This document shows, piece by piece, positions 36,502 through 47,660 of a stretch of DNA of 64,000 nt. Position 1 is the stretch's first letter. Every line of letters begins with the position of its first letter. A program made the translations under genes and the position numbers. This DNA comes from Cunninghamia lanceolata. Its lineage: Eukaryota; Streptophyta; Pinopsida; Cupressales; Cupressaceae. The notes under the pieces are model-generated. The model saw only the letters and a program-made list of their open reading frames with translations. It was not told the origin of the DNA and ran no database searches. The stretch covers positions 2,170,001-2,234,000 of the forward strand of contig BSBN01000781.1 in the NCBI GenBank assembly GCA_027924645.1. The letters run 5' to 3'.

Positions 36502-36606
36502 ATGGGTTGGTCCAAATCATCTAGCTCCATTGGAGCCTTGTGAAATTGAAAGAGATAAAGAAAAGAGAGTGACTTAGTATGGGTTGGTCCAAATCATCTA
36601 GCTCCA
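36502..36606 (+). repeat. 28-bp direct repeat at the end of the DRM pseudogene, 77-bp period
   Basis: ATGGGTTGGTCCAAATCATC plus eight more bases occurs at 36502 and 36579. It is a second, smaller duplication event in the same pseudogene. Confidence 0.85.
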
Positions 36607-38228
36607 CTAGAGTGGGAGAGAGAGATAGAGATAGGAGATATAAAGGGAAAGAGCATATGCAAATACAAAAAAATTAATCAGTCATTTCATGCCAACGATC
36701 CAAAGATAAACAGAGTAGGAGAGATAGATAATGAGATAAAGAGAGGGAGATATATAGAGAGATAAATGGACGCTTAGTGTTAAACCACTCCCCATGCCTT
36801 CTTTAAATATAGCATGCTTAGATATACATTTTTTATATTTGACAAGATACAGATTTTGGGACATTGATTTTTTTAAATAGATTTTTTTCCTTCTCTATAG
36901 GTATTTGTCAGTTTTCCATGACGATTGTTCCTTGGATGAATTTTGTACACAACAGGTTCCCATGACATAGAATGCACACCATTTTTAGGTCTCAAGATGA
37001 TTCCCATATTATCTAAAAATTTAAACAAATAAAAAAAATTTCCCTTCAAATTTTAATTTTGATCCATTTGAGCTCCAAATCATGCAAAGGTGTGAAAATA
37101 TAAAAGCAATGAGGATCACTAAGTTTGATTGATCTTCGTATTGTGTAACATACCATGAAAGGATGCATGATGGTAGGCTAGATGACACATCAAAATGATG
37201 TAGGTGGTGACCCATGCTTATATTTGCAAGATGTTAAATATGAGGCTTGTGATAAACAAACATACATGCTTCAGATAATATGCATAGGTGATGACAAATG
37301 AAATGCAAGTGAACCCAAGTGCAATGCATGAACAAGAATAATGAAAGGAAATGCACAGGCACCAAACATGGAAGCTCACACATTTCAAGTAGCTACTGAG
37401 CAAAACACATGGATCTTCAAATCGATTAAGATTGTCAAAATTAATTCATGACAATCGAAAAACAAAAAAAGATAGGGGCCATAGGATACTAGACAATCAA
37501 CATTCACTTAAAGACATATCAATTGAACTTCCACAATTATTCGGTGTACCCATTGCACACCAAGGTGTGATTGCTAGTATAAAGTTTATTAGAAAATATA
37601 AAAAGGATGGGCTCTAAATTAAAACTCATATGAGTAATGGGGGAGAGGACCCCTCAATCATAAGGGAGGGGCATGGGGAATGCCATGCCAGCCTTGTGGT
37701 CTTTTCCCGTGAGCACTCTTATAAATTTTAATAATATTTTTTTATTTAATCCTACTAAAAGTTTTGATGCTTCAGCAGTGATACTCTATATATAAATAAT
37801 TATGTCAAACAACCAAGCTATCATGCTTCATAATTTACAATAACATTACTACATATTTATTCTAGAGATAGGGAAACTAGATGTGAAAGAGATAATAATA
37901 ATAATAATGCTTGATAATACCGATACTTAAATAGTTTCCTAAAGCGTAACTTGGTGTGTGTATATAAAGTATGCATATGTAAATTGCAAAACAATTATTC
38001 TTTCTTGTTTGTTTGATGATCTACCTATACATTTTCCACAAGTAAGGAAATTATCAAATAATCATAATTTTAAATCTTTCATCTTCATTTTTCTTAAACC
38101 CATGCAAAATAAAAAATAATGAATGGAGACAAGTGCTTCTATATTTCTTTTTCATAAAATGATAAATACAATGACTAATTAGGACAATCTATTTTTTTGT
38201 TACATAATAGACTAAATCCTTTTTGTTA
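36607..38228. other. Spacer with GA-rich tract
   Basis: 36608-36760 is a purine-rich tract of GAGA and GATA type. The rest has no recognisable gene. A 61-codon frame at 37432-37617 has no known motif. Confidence 0.4.
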
Positions 38229-39236
38229 CTACAGACACCTAAAATCATCTCATCACCATTCTAGCCTTATCAATTGACCATTTCCTCTATGATTAATTGA
38301 GTAAATTCTTATTTATTCGATTAATTATCCAATTTTTCATCCCAACATTGATTAAATAATATTTTATTATTTAATTAATAAAACCACTATTCATGCACTA
38401 TACAAATTCAATCATTTATTTAATCAATTAATCATTTTCTATAGTCTAGCCTTAGGTATCTCAACCTCCCAATTTGAGTATTTTCAAATACCTTTTATCT
38501 TGAAGAATGGTTTAGAACTTTCAAAGTTTCCAAAAGGGGCTAAACATGACAGGGCTTACTATTTTTAGTAACTCTACATTTGAGCACGGATGGACCTAGA
38601 ATTTTCCCAAAAGGTGCAGAACTTCCAATTAAACATCTTGGGTGAGTTTCGATTCAAGATCATATCTGGATTGCAAGACATTAAATTTTTCATTTTTTGA
38701 AACTCCTGAAAAAGTTTCAAACTTAGGTTTGAGGCACTTAGAGGTCCCTAAATACTCTGAAAGTTATTATAACTAATGAAGTGGGTTGTATCTTGATAGA
38801 TCTCTTCACAAGCTTTCCAATGCATCAACGGTTCATCAATCAGACACCTAGATCAAAAGTTGTGGCCTTCAGAAGTTGGACCTCCTGTTTTGAGAAATGT
38901 GAAAATGTGTTGGACACTTAAAAGAGTTGTAAAGGGGAGAGTTACACATGTTGATGTGTAATTTGACACATCACAAGGCATCTTTGATTGGAGATAATTT
39001 GGGTGCCACTTTTGGGTGGTTTTGGCTCATGGTTTTGTAATTACCATTGACGGTTTACTATATTGTATCTCCTATATTTCAGGAGCTTGAGATGGAGGTT
39101 GTGTAAGATTTATAGATGTTGAGTTGCCTCCAGATCTCTAGTTGGTTATACTCCTATGAAAGCTTGCTCTGCAAGTATATTGTAATCTTCTTGATTCCTG
39201 AATAATATATTGGGCAGCTTTGGAGTGGGGTTTCAC
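38229..39236 (-). repeat. LTR-like sequence (possible solo or truncated gypsy LTR)
   Basis: The left edge reads ACAGACACCTAAAATCATC, similar to the terminal AGACACCTAAAAT phrase of the solo LTR at 57305-58371 (there seen on the minus strand). The right part has TATATTGTAATCTTCTTG and GAATAATATATTGGG, which look like polyadenylation-zone sequence, and ends GTTTCACA near 39236. The orientation is uncertain. No target duplication was found, so its limits are approximate. Confidence 0.4.
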
Positions 39237-40554
39237 AAGTTGAGAGGGAAGAGCAACCCGCATTAAGGAACCCATTAAGAATGTATTCAGAGCACTCTGA
39301 AGGACCCTATGTTGACAAGTTCAATGTGCTCATTAAGAGATTGCTTAAGCCAAATTTTTAGCATAAGATTAATAGTACATGATGAAGTTATATAATATTT
39401 ATTTCGGGCATTGAAATTATGTGGAAGGCCAATTTTTCTGTGGAGGTTTTAAGAAGTTAGTTTAAATACAAAGGAACAAAGTTTACTAATTGTTTGATTT
39501 GCATGTTTTATTTAACTTGAAGTATTATTTTATTCAAATATTAAATTTTAAAAGTCGGCATATAACTTTTGTTCAAGCAAGTCCTTTAATTTTCAAGTAC
39601 AATCACATGTATTGTGAATTTGGCCTTGCTAAACTATTAGGTCCTCTCCTTAGCTTTGTCTCAAAACAAATGGTCATCCAATGCAATGCCAGCAAACTAG
39701 AGAGTTGGGAAGTTTCTATGAATGGTTGTTTTCTACTGCACTATCTATCCCCTTCAAATTGAAACTCAGATGGTTTGCTCTAATCTATCTCTCCAAATTG
39801 CCAACCTGTCCATTGTTCTTCAAGACCATTTGAGGACTAATACTGAGCTGGAAGAACAATAAACAAACTTCAAGCACAGCTCCAAATTATTGAAGGGCTG
39901 CAAAATTCTGTTAGGACTCTCCAGAATGCCAATGAATCTAGATGATTACAGATTAGTCATTTACCCTGAACTTGCTGCTGCACCCTGCTTTGTTTTTCTC
40001 ATGGACCATGGTGTCTACAAACCCTGCTTGGAAGGTTTGTATCTGCAAAGCATTTGTGGAAGTGGAGTTATGTTCTATGCATTCAAAGAATATGCTCAAT
40101 GGATTTGGCAACTATTGTTTGTTTTTTGTTGCTTGCCTTCTTTCCATGGATACTCGGGTTCCAAATTTACACTACCATGCATTTTTCTGCAAGTTGTCAT
40201 ATCTTAACTGCATTGTGCATGCCTAAAGTTGTCAAATCCTAACGCCATTGGGCATGCCCCTGTGAGTTTTCATACATGTTAGTAGATGCATCTTGTAAAA
40301 TTGTTTTAGTGGCAAATATATATATCCCCTTCTCCTTGAATTTGTGGGATGAATTGATTGGGCTGGACACCTGTAAATTGTTTTTTGGTGAAACATGGTC
40401 AGTGCATCTAGCATACATATGCACTTGACTTGCAACTGATGAAGATACAATGATAGACTATAGGACAGTTTTGTGTTACCTATTGAGTTGTAAAATGTGT
40501 AGACTAGCATTTTACACTTAGTTTAGTACCTAGTTGGACCTAAATTGTTGCCTT
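39237..40554. other. Spacer with short unassigned frames
   Basis: Frames of up to about 105 codons (for example 39890-40207) overlap each other and show no family motif, so I do not call genes. Confidence 0.35.
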
Positions 40555-40675
40555 TCCTAATCAAGACCTATTTTAACATCTTTTTGAGCTTAAAACAATG
40601 AAAATCTCGATCCCAGTAAATAAACCCAACATAATCAACTTAGGACTGAACTAAGCCTCTCACATCTCAACTTTT
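40555..40675 (-). repeat. Dispersed repeat, copy 2 (inverted relative to 14765-14885)
   Basis: Shares AATCAAGACCTATTTTAACA, CTTTTTGA, AACTTAGGACTG and CTAAGCC with the reverse complement of copy 1. Confidence 0.6.
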
Positions 40676-41221
40676 TGTTTGCATTTATAATTTAGTATAA
40701 TTCACATGACTATTGGGCATTACCTTATGATTGTTTTACTATTGGGTAATTACATGTGCGTGAAGGTAATTTGTCGTTAATTCTAAAATTGCATAAATTT
40801 GAAAGTTAATATAATGATGGATTATTATGATTATGGATGTATATCTTTCTCGTGCTTTGGCTATGATTATATGGACTAACCTATTGATGAGAATTTGAGT
40901 GCGAATGAGTGCAGGAACATGTCGAAGATGAGAACATGGTTGAGGTAGAAGCGTCCTAGCAGCCTAGCAAGAGTTAGCATGACGGAAACCTGATGCATGC
41001 ACACACTCACTTAGTTTCATACATATTGCATTAATGAATGGCTTCATTATACATTCACGTAACATGGATATGTAGTCTTGATTGTGCATTTTACTTGGAA
41101 TATTGGTTATGACAATTTAATGATTAGTTATTATACAATCTCATTTACTATGTATGTTCTTTTCAATTGCATGGTTTTGCCATGTAATCATGTTTCTTTT
41201 CATCTTTTGATTAGATAGAAC
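40676..41221. other. Spacer, nothing recognised
   Basis: AT-rich, with no frame or repeat I can support. Confidence 0.35.
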
Positions 41222-41323
41222 TATATAGACTGACTTCAAATAGATTTATTATTAATTATATATATGTCTATATAAATACATATATATAATTAATAATAAA
41301 TCTATTTGAAGTCAGTCTATATA
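41222..41323. repeat. Perfect inverted repeat: 45-bp arms, 12-bp loop
   Basis: The arm 41222-41266 is the exact reverse complement of 41279-41323. The inner arm is TA-rich and the outer part is ATAGACTGACTTCAAATAG. A transcript would make a perfect 45-bp hairpin. It could be a very small foldback or MITE-like element or a small-RNA source. TA-rich flanks prevent recognition of a target duplication. A long (AT)n tract follows at about 41335-41357. Confidence 0.85.
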
Positions 41324-41779
41324 TAATTTAAATTATATATATATATATATATATATACACATGCATGTTAAAAATAATGCAACCATAGTAGTAAGTGAAG
41401 TTTTGATTACAAACTAATGAATTAAAGCTTTTGGGAGGCATGCACCCTCCTCACCATACAAGAAGTGTAAGCTCAAAATAAGCTCAAAAGAAAGATTGAG
41501 AAATTAAAAAGCTAGAACTAAAAATGGAATGCCCAATTTTAGGGCAGGAAAACCATTCATTAAAAAGGAGAGAGCTAAGAAAAGAAGGGGATATATAGAG
41601 AATAGGAGAAGAAGGAAAAGGATGACCGACAATAGGAGGAAGGAGATTAATCTGTGGAGATCGTCATTGCCTGGGTACATTTTTCTTAAAACTTTTTACT
41701 AAAATTGCAAGGTTGTGCCTATTAATTCTTACGATCTATTGAACAACATTATACGTGGTTTTGAATGTATTAAATATGA

Positions 41780-42535
41780 TATAGGTTTACTCGTTATGTT
41801 CATCGGCCTATGTTTTCTCTTATTATCAGCCTGCCTATCTCCTGGCTTGTGTTTCTATCTTTCTAGCCTAGGTTTCTATATTCTTGGCTTGCGTATATAT
41901 CATCCTGGCTTGTGTTTCTATCTTCTTGGCCTACGTATCTATCATCTTGGCCTACATTTCTATCATTCCTATCGGCCTTTTTACCTCTTTGGCCTGCACT
42001 TTGTTCTTAAGTAGCCTATTTATGTCTTTCTTAAACAGCTTTTATATCATTCTTAATCGGCCTGTGTATTTTATTTATATCGGCCTGTGTATTCTCCTTT
42101 ATCGACCTATGTATTGTTTATATTAGTGTATTCTCCTTTATCGACCTGTGTATTGTTTATATCAGTGTATTCTCCTTTATTGACTAGTGTATTGTTTATA
42201 TCGGTGTATTCTCCTTTATCGACCCGTATAATTTAGTTATATCAGCCTGAATATTGTTTATATCAGCCTATTCTCTTATAATGGTCTATGTTTTATTCTT
42301 ATCAACCTATTATCTTATAACTTGTGTTTTATTCTTATTGGCCTCATTATTAATCATAACAACTTGTGTTTTATTCATAATGACCTGAATATATTTCTTA
42401 TTGGCCTCCTTATTATTCATAACAGCCTAAACATCATGCATATCAACCTCACTATTGCATTGAGTGACCTGAGTTTCATTCTCATCAGCCTGCCTAACTT
42501 TTTGGCCTGCGTATTGTTCTTAAGCGGGTGCATAC
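41780..42535. repeat. Degenerate minisatellite
   Basis: Short units around TATCGGCCTGTGTATT and TTCTTATTGGCCT recur every 20-45 bp. The stretch 42095-42235 has the more regular CTCCTTTATCGACCTGTG phrase with a period near 43 bp. Frames in this region are by-products of the repeat. Confidence 0.75.
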
Positions 42536-42593
42536 AAGTATACATATGACTGCATTTATTTGTTAATATATTTGGACACTTTAACATGTCAAT

Positions 42594-42597
<4 letters not shown>

Positions 42598-42679
<82 letters not shown>
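42598..42679. repeat. Compound microsatellite (TC)n(AC)n
   Basis: About 23 TC units (42598-42643) pass directly into about 18 AC units (42644-42679). Confidence 0.97.
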
Positions 42680-42682
<3 letters not shown>

Positions 42683-43440
42683 GTGAAATGAGGTTTACAT
42701 TGGGTTACTCCCTCATAAAGAAAAACCAGGATTTGAGAAGCAAAGAGATCAATTTAGAAAATGATTTAACCATGGTTTCAATTGCTCATTCCAACATTAA
42801 GACAGGTCAACATATTCAAAAATAAAACTATGCTATAAATTTACATAATCTTGTTGAAAAAACAATTCAACAATCATGACTTAAGTTTATTCTGTTTGTA
42901 ATGTTTGTTCAAATATTAGAGAATGAATCCCTCACATGATTATGTTTTTGTTTATTTTATTAACTTGGCTATATATGAATCTAAAACTGAGTGAAAATGT
43001 GATTCTTCTTAATTCCTTATCTCAAATTTTAACATGACGGTATTATATATCTAATCTTGCCTATGAGTATGAATTCATTGATCTAGCATTTATTTTGAGA
43101 TAATTGTGCATGGAATGTGGGTTATGTATATATAAGTTCCGTCATGATCAATACTGGCATCTTTCATTATATACTGAATTCTCTTTATCCTTGATGCAAA
43201 CCAGTAAGAAATGGTTAGGAAAACATGAGTAATGATAGAGTTTGTAATTGAAATAAATAATGCATGGAGCTCATGGTTAGAAGTATAATATGCATACATC
43301 ATCATAAGATCTCAAACTTGCTAGAAAAGTACATTCATGTTGATTTTTGTAAGAAAGTAATAGTAACTATTTTTTTGAGAAATTGCATGTGTTACCATGG
43401 ATTGGTTTTGTAAAGAAATTAGTTCATTTTTCTATGAGTG
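42680..43440. other. Spacer, nothing recognised
   Basis: No coding or RNA signal. It may include the start of the gypsy LTR that ends at 44114. Confidence 0.35.
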
Positions 43441-44114
43441 TTGGGTTTACCCTCTAGGATAGAGTGCTAAATGTGGGCTAACATAAAAGGTTGATCCTCT
43501 TTTCAAGATCTGTCGGTATATGCATAAGTGCTTTGGCCAAGGTTGTGTTATCATTGAAATAGATGAATAATTGCCTAGTTTGTATCATTGATATGTTTCT
43601 CTGCCACATCCTGATAGTAGGACAAAGCACATTCTAGATAGAAATGCATGTAGATATCAGATTGCACTGAGTTTTCCCTCCTGCCTATTGTTCCAGGTTG
43701 CTAGGCACTTCATGTAGTTTTGGGTATTCTTCATGTTAGGAAGAAGTCCGAGGAAGCATAAAGCTTCGTGGTTGGGTGGAAAAGCACCTAGGCCATGTTC
43801 TCGTCTCTTAGATTTGTGGATGACTGCATGGGTTAGTGGCAGCTAATGACATCAACAATATTCATATATCTTTATTGTATAATTCTTAAATTTATACATT
43901 ATTATTGTAAACAATTGATTATATGAAATGAGAGCCAGAGCTGTATCATTGTATATCATAGTTTCTTGTGCTAACTCCTGGTTAGGCACTTGTACTTATT
44001 AGATGTAATTTGACATTTTTACATATATTGAAGATGTATATTTTCTATTTTTATATTAATATAAATTGAGATGTTTATTTAATTTTGAGTTAGTTATGGG
44101 TTGCGTACTTTACA
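43441..44114 (+). repeat. 5' LTR of the gypsy element, left limit uncertain
   Basis: The right edge is fixed by the primer site: sequence ends GTACTTTACA at 44114, and the primer site begins three bases later. No second LTR exists in the window, so the start is a guess at the TGTTGGGTTTACCC near 43441. Confidence 0.45.
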
Positions 44115-44116
44115 TT

Positions 44117-44128
44117 TGGTATCAGAGC
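44117..44128 (+). other. Primer binding site, perfect tRNA-iMet type
   Basis: TGGTATCAGAGC is an exact match to the plant initiator-Met primer site. Confidence 0.9.
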
Positions 44129-44202
44129 ACTAGGTTTAACACTAGGGCCTTTGTCTACTACGCTAAGATGCAAATCTGGATGCAAGTTGATCCTAACCAA
44201 CC

Positions 44203-45240
44203 ATAATGGATACAAGAAACACAAACTGCAGTGGCCCGAGCAATGAGTAGAATGAGAGATTAGACCAAATCCTCAACCTCTTGACCCAGCAAGGAACTAG
44301 AATGGACAACTTAGAGCAAGAGATCAGAAGAAATCAAGGAGGTCAAAACCAAAATGAGAATAAAAGGAATGAGGAACAGGACCAAGAGAATGAGGATAAT
44401 GCAAACAATTAGGGTAGAATTGTAGAGGAATTGGGTAAGGACCTCAAGAAGGTTTCTTCACCCAAATTTGATGGCAGAACCATCAGAGATGGAGCGGAAG
44501 CTTGGATCATCGAGATGGAGAAGTATTTTGAACTCCGTAATCTATCCAATGAGACCAAGACTATGTGGAGTGCATACCAACTCACTGGTGAAGCAGCTAC
44601 TTGGTGGGACAACGAAAAAGTTGAGAAGAGGTTGTTGCCAGGGGAGATAACGTGGGAACTCTTTCTCCAAATTTTTAAGAAGAGGTGGTTACCTCAACTC
44701 TTCTTTGACAAGAAGATGACTAAATTTTCAAATTTGAACCAAGGCGGTATGTCGATGACTTAATATTGGGAAAGGTTCTCCCATTTGCTTAAGTATGTAC
44801 CACAGTATCAGTTGGATAAGTAATTTAGGATCTAGAAGTTCATCATGGGATCAAGACCTCAGATTGGAGCAAATGTGGACATCCATAACCCTTTGACTAT
44901 GGATGATGTTTTTGAGAAGGCAATCAAATAGGAACAAAAGCTTCAGCAAGTAACCAATTACCACAAGAACCGAGATGCTAAATTTGGGAATAAGAAATTC
45001 TAAAACAACAATAATCAGGGAAACAACAATCGTCAAATCCAAAATATGAAGAGAGGCAACAACTCCCAAGATAAAAATGGAGGGAATCAAAATGGAAGCA
45101 ATACAAGAGGCAACTTCATCAACAATAACAAGAGGGATAGGTCTAAAGGACTAAGAGCACCCCATGGTAGATGTTATGTATACAAAGGAGAACACTATGC
45201 CAATGCTTGTCCTCAGCAGTCATTAGGGTGAAGGGAAAGA
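44203..45240 (+). pseudogene. gypsy gag with degraded zinc knuckle
   Basis: The best open part (44431-44763) contains SSPKFDGRTIRDGAEAWI, then YQLTGEAATWWDN and FLQIFKKRW, the classic retrotransposon Gag (capsid) fold of Ty3/gypsy. Beyond a stop, an Asn/Lys/Gly-rich linker leads to CYVYKGEHYANAC. This is the CX2CX4HX4C knuckle with its second Cys as Tyr, the same kind of change as in the copia gag. Stops at about 44761 and 44824 break the frame. The start is not certain, because an ATG at 44203 and later ones are possible. Confidence 0.82.
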
Positions 45241-45299
45241 AATCAGCAAGGAGCACCGCAACATCAAATCCATGTAGCTATAGACAATTGATAGGTTGA

Positions 45300-45826
45300 T
45301 TTCTATGCAACACCAATTCAATGTACAGGTAAGTTCTATGGTCATCCTATCTCTATATTAATTGATATTGGAGCAACTAAATGTTTTGTAGATCCAAAAG
45401 TAGTTCCAAATTATCTATTAGACCAAGACACATGGCTAATTCATGGATGGTTTGGTATAAAATCAGGCAGAAAAGAGGGTAGATTCTTGTCTTTCTTGCA
45501 GTGAGTTAGACGTTCCAAGTTTTCAAACTCAGGTCAATCTTTATGTAACACCCTTAGGGTCATATGATGTGATTTTGGGGATCAATTGGTTAACTGAACA
45601 CAAGTCTATTGTGAATTGTGAGGATAAGATTGTAAGATGTTTGGATGACCTTGGGAATCATGTTGAGATTCATGGCTTTCAAAGACCCCTTGAGCTTAGA
45701 CAAATTTTAGTTATGCAATTAAAGAAGGCCTCAAGGAAGGGATGTTCCATTTATGCAGTCCAAGTTAGAGATCTTGACAGCATGGAACCAGTACTTGATG
45801 ACTACTCTATCCTTAAGGAGTTCTAG
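45300..45826 (+). pseudogene. gypsy protease region
   Basis: The frame reads GKFYGHPISILIDIGATKCF. The aspartic-protease triad normally reads D-S/T-G-A, and here the second position is Ile, so activity is doubtful. After a break, block 45569-45826 begins MILGINWLTEH, the conserved end of the protease before reverse transcriptase. Confidence 0.75.
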
Positions 45827-45829
45827 AAT

Positions 45830-46602
45830 GTGTTTCCTATTGAGTTAATAGAGTTTCCACCTAGGAGGGAGTTTGACTTTTCTATTGACTTGCTACCAGG
45901 GACTGAGCCTCAATCAAAAGTACCCTATAGGATGACTACTGCAGAGTTGTATGAATTGAAGGCACAATTGCAGGAGTTGTTGAACCAAGGGTTCATTAGA
46001 CCTAGTGTGTCTTTGTGGGGTGCACCAGTCATTTTTGTGAAGAAGAAGGATGGGACTTTGCAATTGTGTATTGACTATAGGATGCTAAATAAGACAACTA
46101 TAAAGAATAAACACCCACTTCTGAGGATTGATGAGCTCTTTGATCAGATGAAAGGAGCTACATTGTTCTCTAAGATAGACCTTAGATTCATCTATCACCA
46201 ATTGAGGATTAAGGATGAGGACATTTTAAAGATAGATTTTAGGACTCGTTATGGCCCTACAAATTCACTGTGGTGCCATTCAGGTTAACCAATGCTCTCA
46301 CAGCTTTCATGAACCTAATGAATAGTGTATTTAGTGATTACTTGGATGATTTTGTGCTAATATTCTTGGATGACATGTTGATTTGTTTTGAATCTATTGA
46401 AGAGCATGATAAGCATTTGAAGATAGTTTTACAATGCTTAAGAGAGCGTAAACTCTTTGGTAAGCTATCCAAGTGTACCTTCTATCAAGACAAGGTGCAT
46501 TATCTAGGTCATGTCATTTCAGCAGAAGGGATTGCAGTAGATCCAGAGAAAATTAAGGCAATAGTGGAATGGCCTGCACCACAGAATGTGACTGAAGTCT
46601 GA
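45830..46602 (+). pseudogene. gypsy reverse transcriptase
   Basis: Block 45830-46288 has [55 protein letters not shown], and [15 protein letters not shown] frameshift near 46270 is followed by 46270-46602 with PFRLTNA, then the active-site block FLDDMLI (usual F/YxDD) and KLSKCTFYQDKVHYLGHVIS. This is the full finger-palm set of a Ty3/gypsy reverse transcriptase. DLRF where DLRSGYHQ is usual is a further degenerate point. Confidence 0.88.
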
Positions 46603-47160
46603 AGCTTCATGGGACTTACAGGGTACTATAGGAAGCTTGTAGAAGGGTTCTCTAGAATTGTAGCACTGATCACTTCACTCCAAAAGAAAGGGAAAAGATT
46701 TGAGCAGACAAAGAAGTGTTAGCAATCTTTCCAAATTTTTGAAGGAAAAGCTCACTACAACTCCAATTTTGACTATACCTGATCCTAATGGGCATTTCAT
46801 GGTGATAACTGATGCATTAGGAGAAGGCGTACGAGGAGTGCTAATGCAGATTGGACAAGTGGTTTCTTATGAGTCTAGGAAGTTGAAACAGTATGAGATG
46901 AACTATGCACTGCATGACTTAGAGTTAGCAGCCATAGTTCATGCACTTCAGATGTGGAGGCATTATCTCCTAGGGAAGCCATTTGAATTGAAGACAAACC
47001 ACCTAGGACTCAAGTATATTTTTACTCAACCCAATCTTAATGCTCGTCAAAGGAGTTGGCTAGAGTTTCTCAGTGAATATGATTTTGGGATTGAGTACAT
47101 CAAGGGAAAAGAAAATAGAGTGGCAAATGCTCTTAGCAGAAGAAGGCATATAGCAGCCAT
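46603..47160 (+). pseudogene. gypsy RNase H
   Basis: After the connection region (FMGLTGYYRKLVEGF in a broken frame), block 46700-47308 has TIPDPNGHFMVITDALGEGV, then YALHDLELAAIVHALQMWRH, LGLKYIFTQPNLNARQRSW and YIKGKENRVANALSRR. This is the RNase H domain that ends each gypsy reverse transcriptase unit. The usual TDH is TNH here, and the first catalytic Asp (ITDAL) is kept. Confidence 0.85.
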
Positions 47161-47501
47161 GATTACTACTAGGTCAAATTTGAGACAACAAGTAGTTCAA
47201 AATCTACAAGGAGATGCGAACTATTCCAAAGAGAAGCAAGCTTTAGAGCAAGATCCTTTAGACCATAGATTCGATGGGTATGTGTTTGAGTTAGATGGAA
47301 TTTTGTGATATCAAGGTAGAATGTATATTCCAAACTTAGGGACTTTGAGAAAGTTAATACTAAAAGAGATCCACAATGTACCTTATTCAGGGCACCCTAG
47401 AGTGACCAAAATGGTATAAGGATTGAGATTGTTATAGTTTTTGCCAAGACTCAAGAAAGATGTGATTGAATTTGTGGCTCGATGCTTGGAATGTCAGCGA
47501 G
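47161..47501 (+). pseudogene. gypsy integrase zinc domain, truncated
   Basis: With stops, the frame reads KEIHNVPYSGHPRVTKM and then ARCLECQRA, the HH-CC zinc finger at the start of integrase. It ends where CACTAGTAGAAA begins. Confidence 0.8.
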
Positions 47502-47660
47502 CACTAGTAGAAATATGGCAAATAAATGACCAGGTGACTAAAACTTTTAGTTAGGTGACCAAAAATCTACTAATTTTTTGCAACACAGCTATAAATGACT
47601 AATTTGGTCATCAGTTGAAATGACTAAATAAATGACCAAATAAATGACTAAATAAATGAC
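47502..47660 (+). mobile_element. CACTA-type transposon left end with subterminal repeats
   Basis: CACTAGTAGAAATATGGC matches the usual start of plant En/Spm (CACTA) inverted termini. Just inside it, AAATGAC(C/T)AAAT(A)AAATGAC phrases repeat about six times (47519-47662), like CACTA subterminal motifs. It interrupts an integrase frame, which supports an insertion. I could not find a matching right end; the candidate near 50392-50402 is imperfect. Confidence 0.6.

Larger units (their letters stand above)
34984..36625 (+). pseudogene. DRM: DRM-type de novo DNA methyltransferase pseudogene with a triplicated segment
   Basis: The plus strand, read across frameshifts, shows landmarks of the plant DRM catalytic region in order: GFGVPN, PPEFY, MPKGVWE, FVDSKYLLASSREHDYMH, MNNYF, LPLPPMTI, FPKTQ, PSWD, NCI, and after the third copy WVGPNHLAPLEP. 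In intact DRM proteins this is the start of the rearranged catalytic domain that sets cytosine methylation on DNA. About 505 bp is present three times (34984, 35491, 35994). All three carry the same stops, after NYF and before NCI, so the copying happened after the gene died. The later catalytic half (SAM-binding motifs, PCN) is not visible. Exons appear joined without introns, which suggests a retrocopy, but I cannot prove that. Confidence 0.82.
44117..47501 (+). mobile_element. Ty3/gypsy element, interrupted at 47502
   Basis: Plus-strand order is gag, protease, reverse transcriptase, RNase H, then integrase zinc domain. Placement of RNase H before integrase is the Ty3/gypsy order. Frames are broken at several points. 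The homology stops abruptly at 47501, inside the integrase zinc finger, where a CACTA-type end begins. The remaining integrase and 3' LTR are not found in the window. Confidence 0.88.

Noticed and set aside
39890..40242. Three overlapping plus-strand frames of 62-105 codons
   Set aside because: No recognisable domain, and all are open in the same region. Probably chance.
42417..42825. Frames with Leu-Ser, Thr-His or Arg-Glu runs
   Set aside because: They are translations of the (TC)n(AC)n microsatellite.
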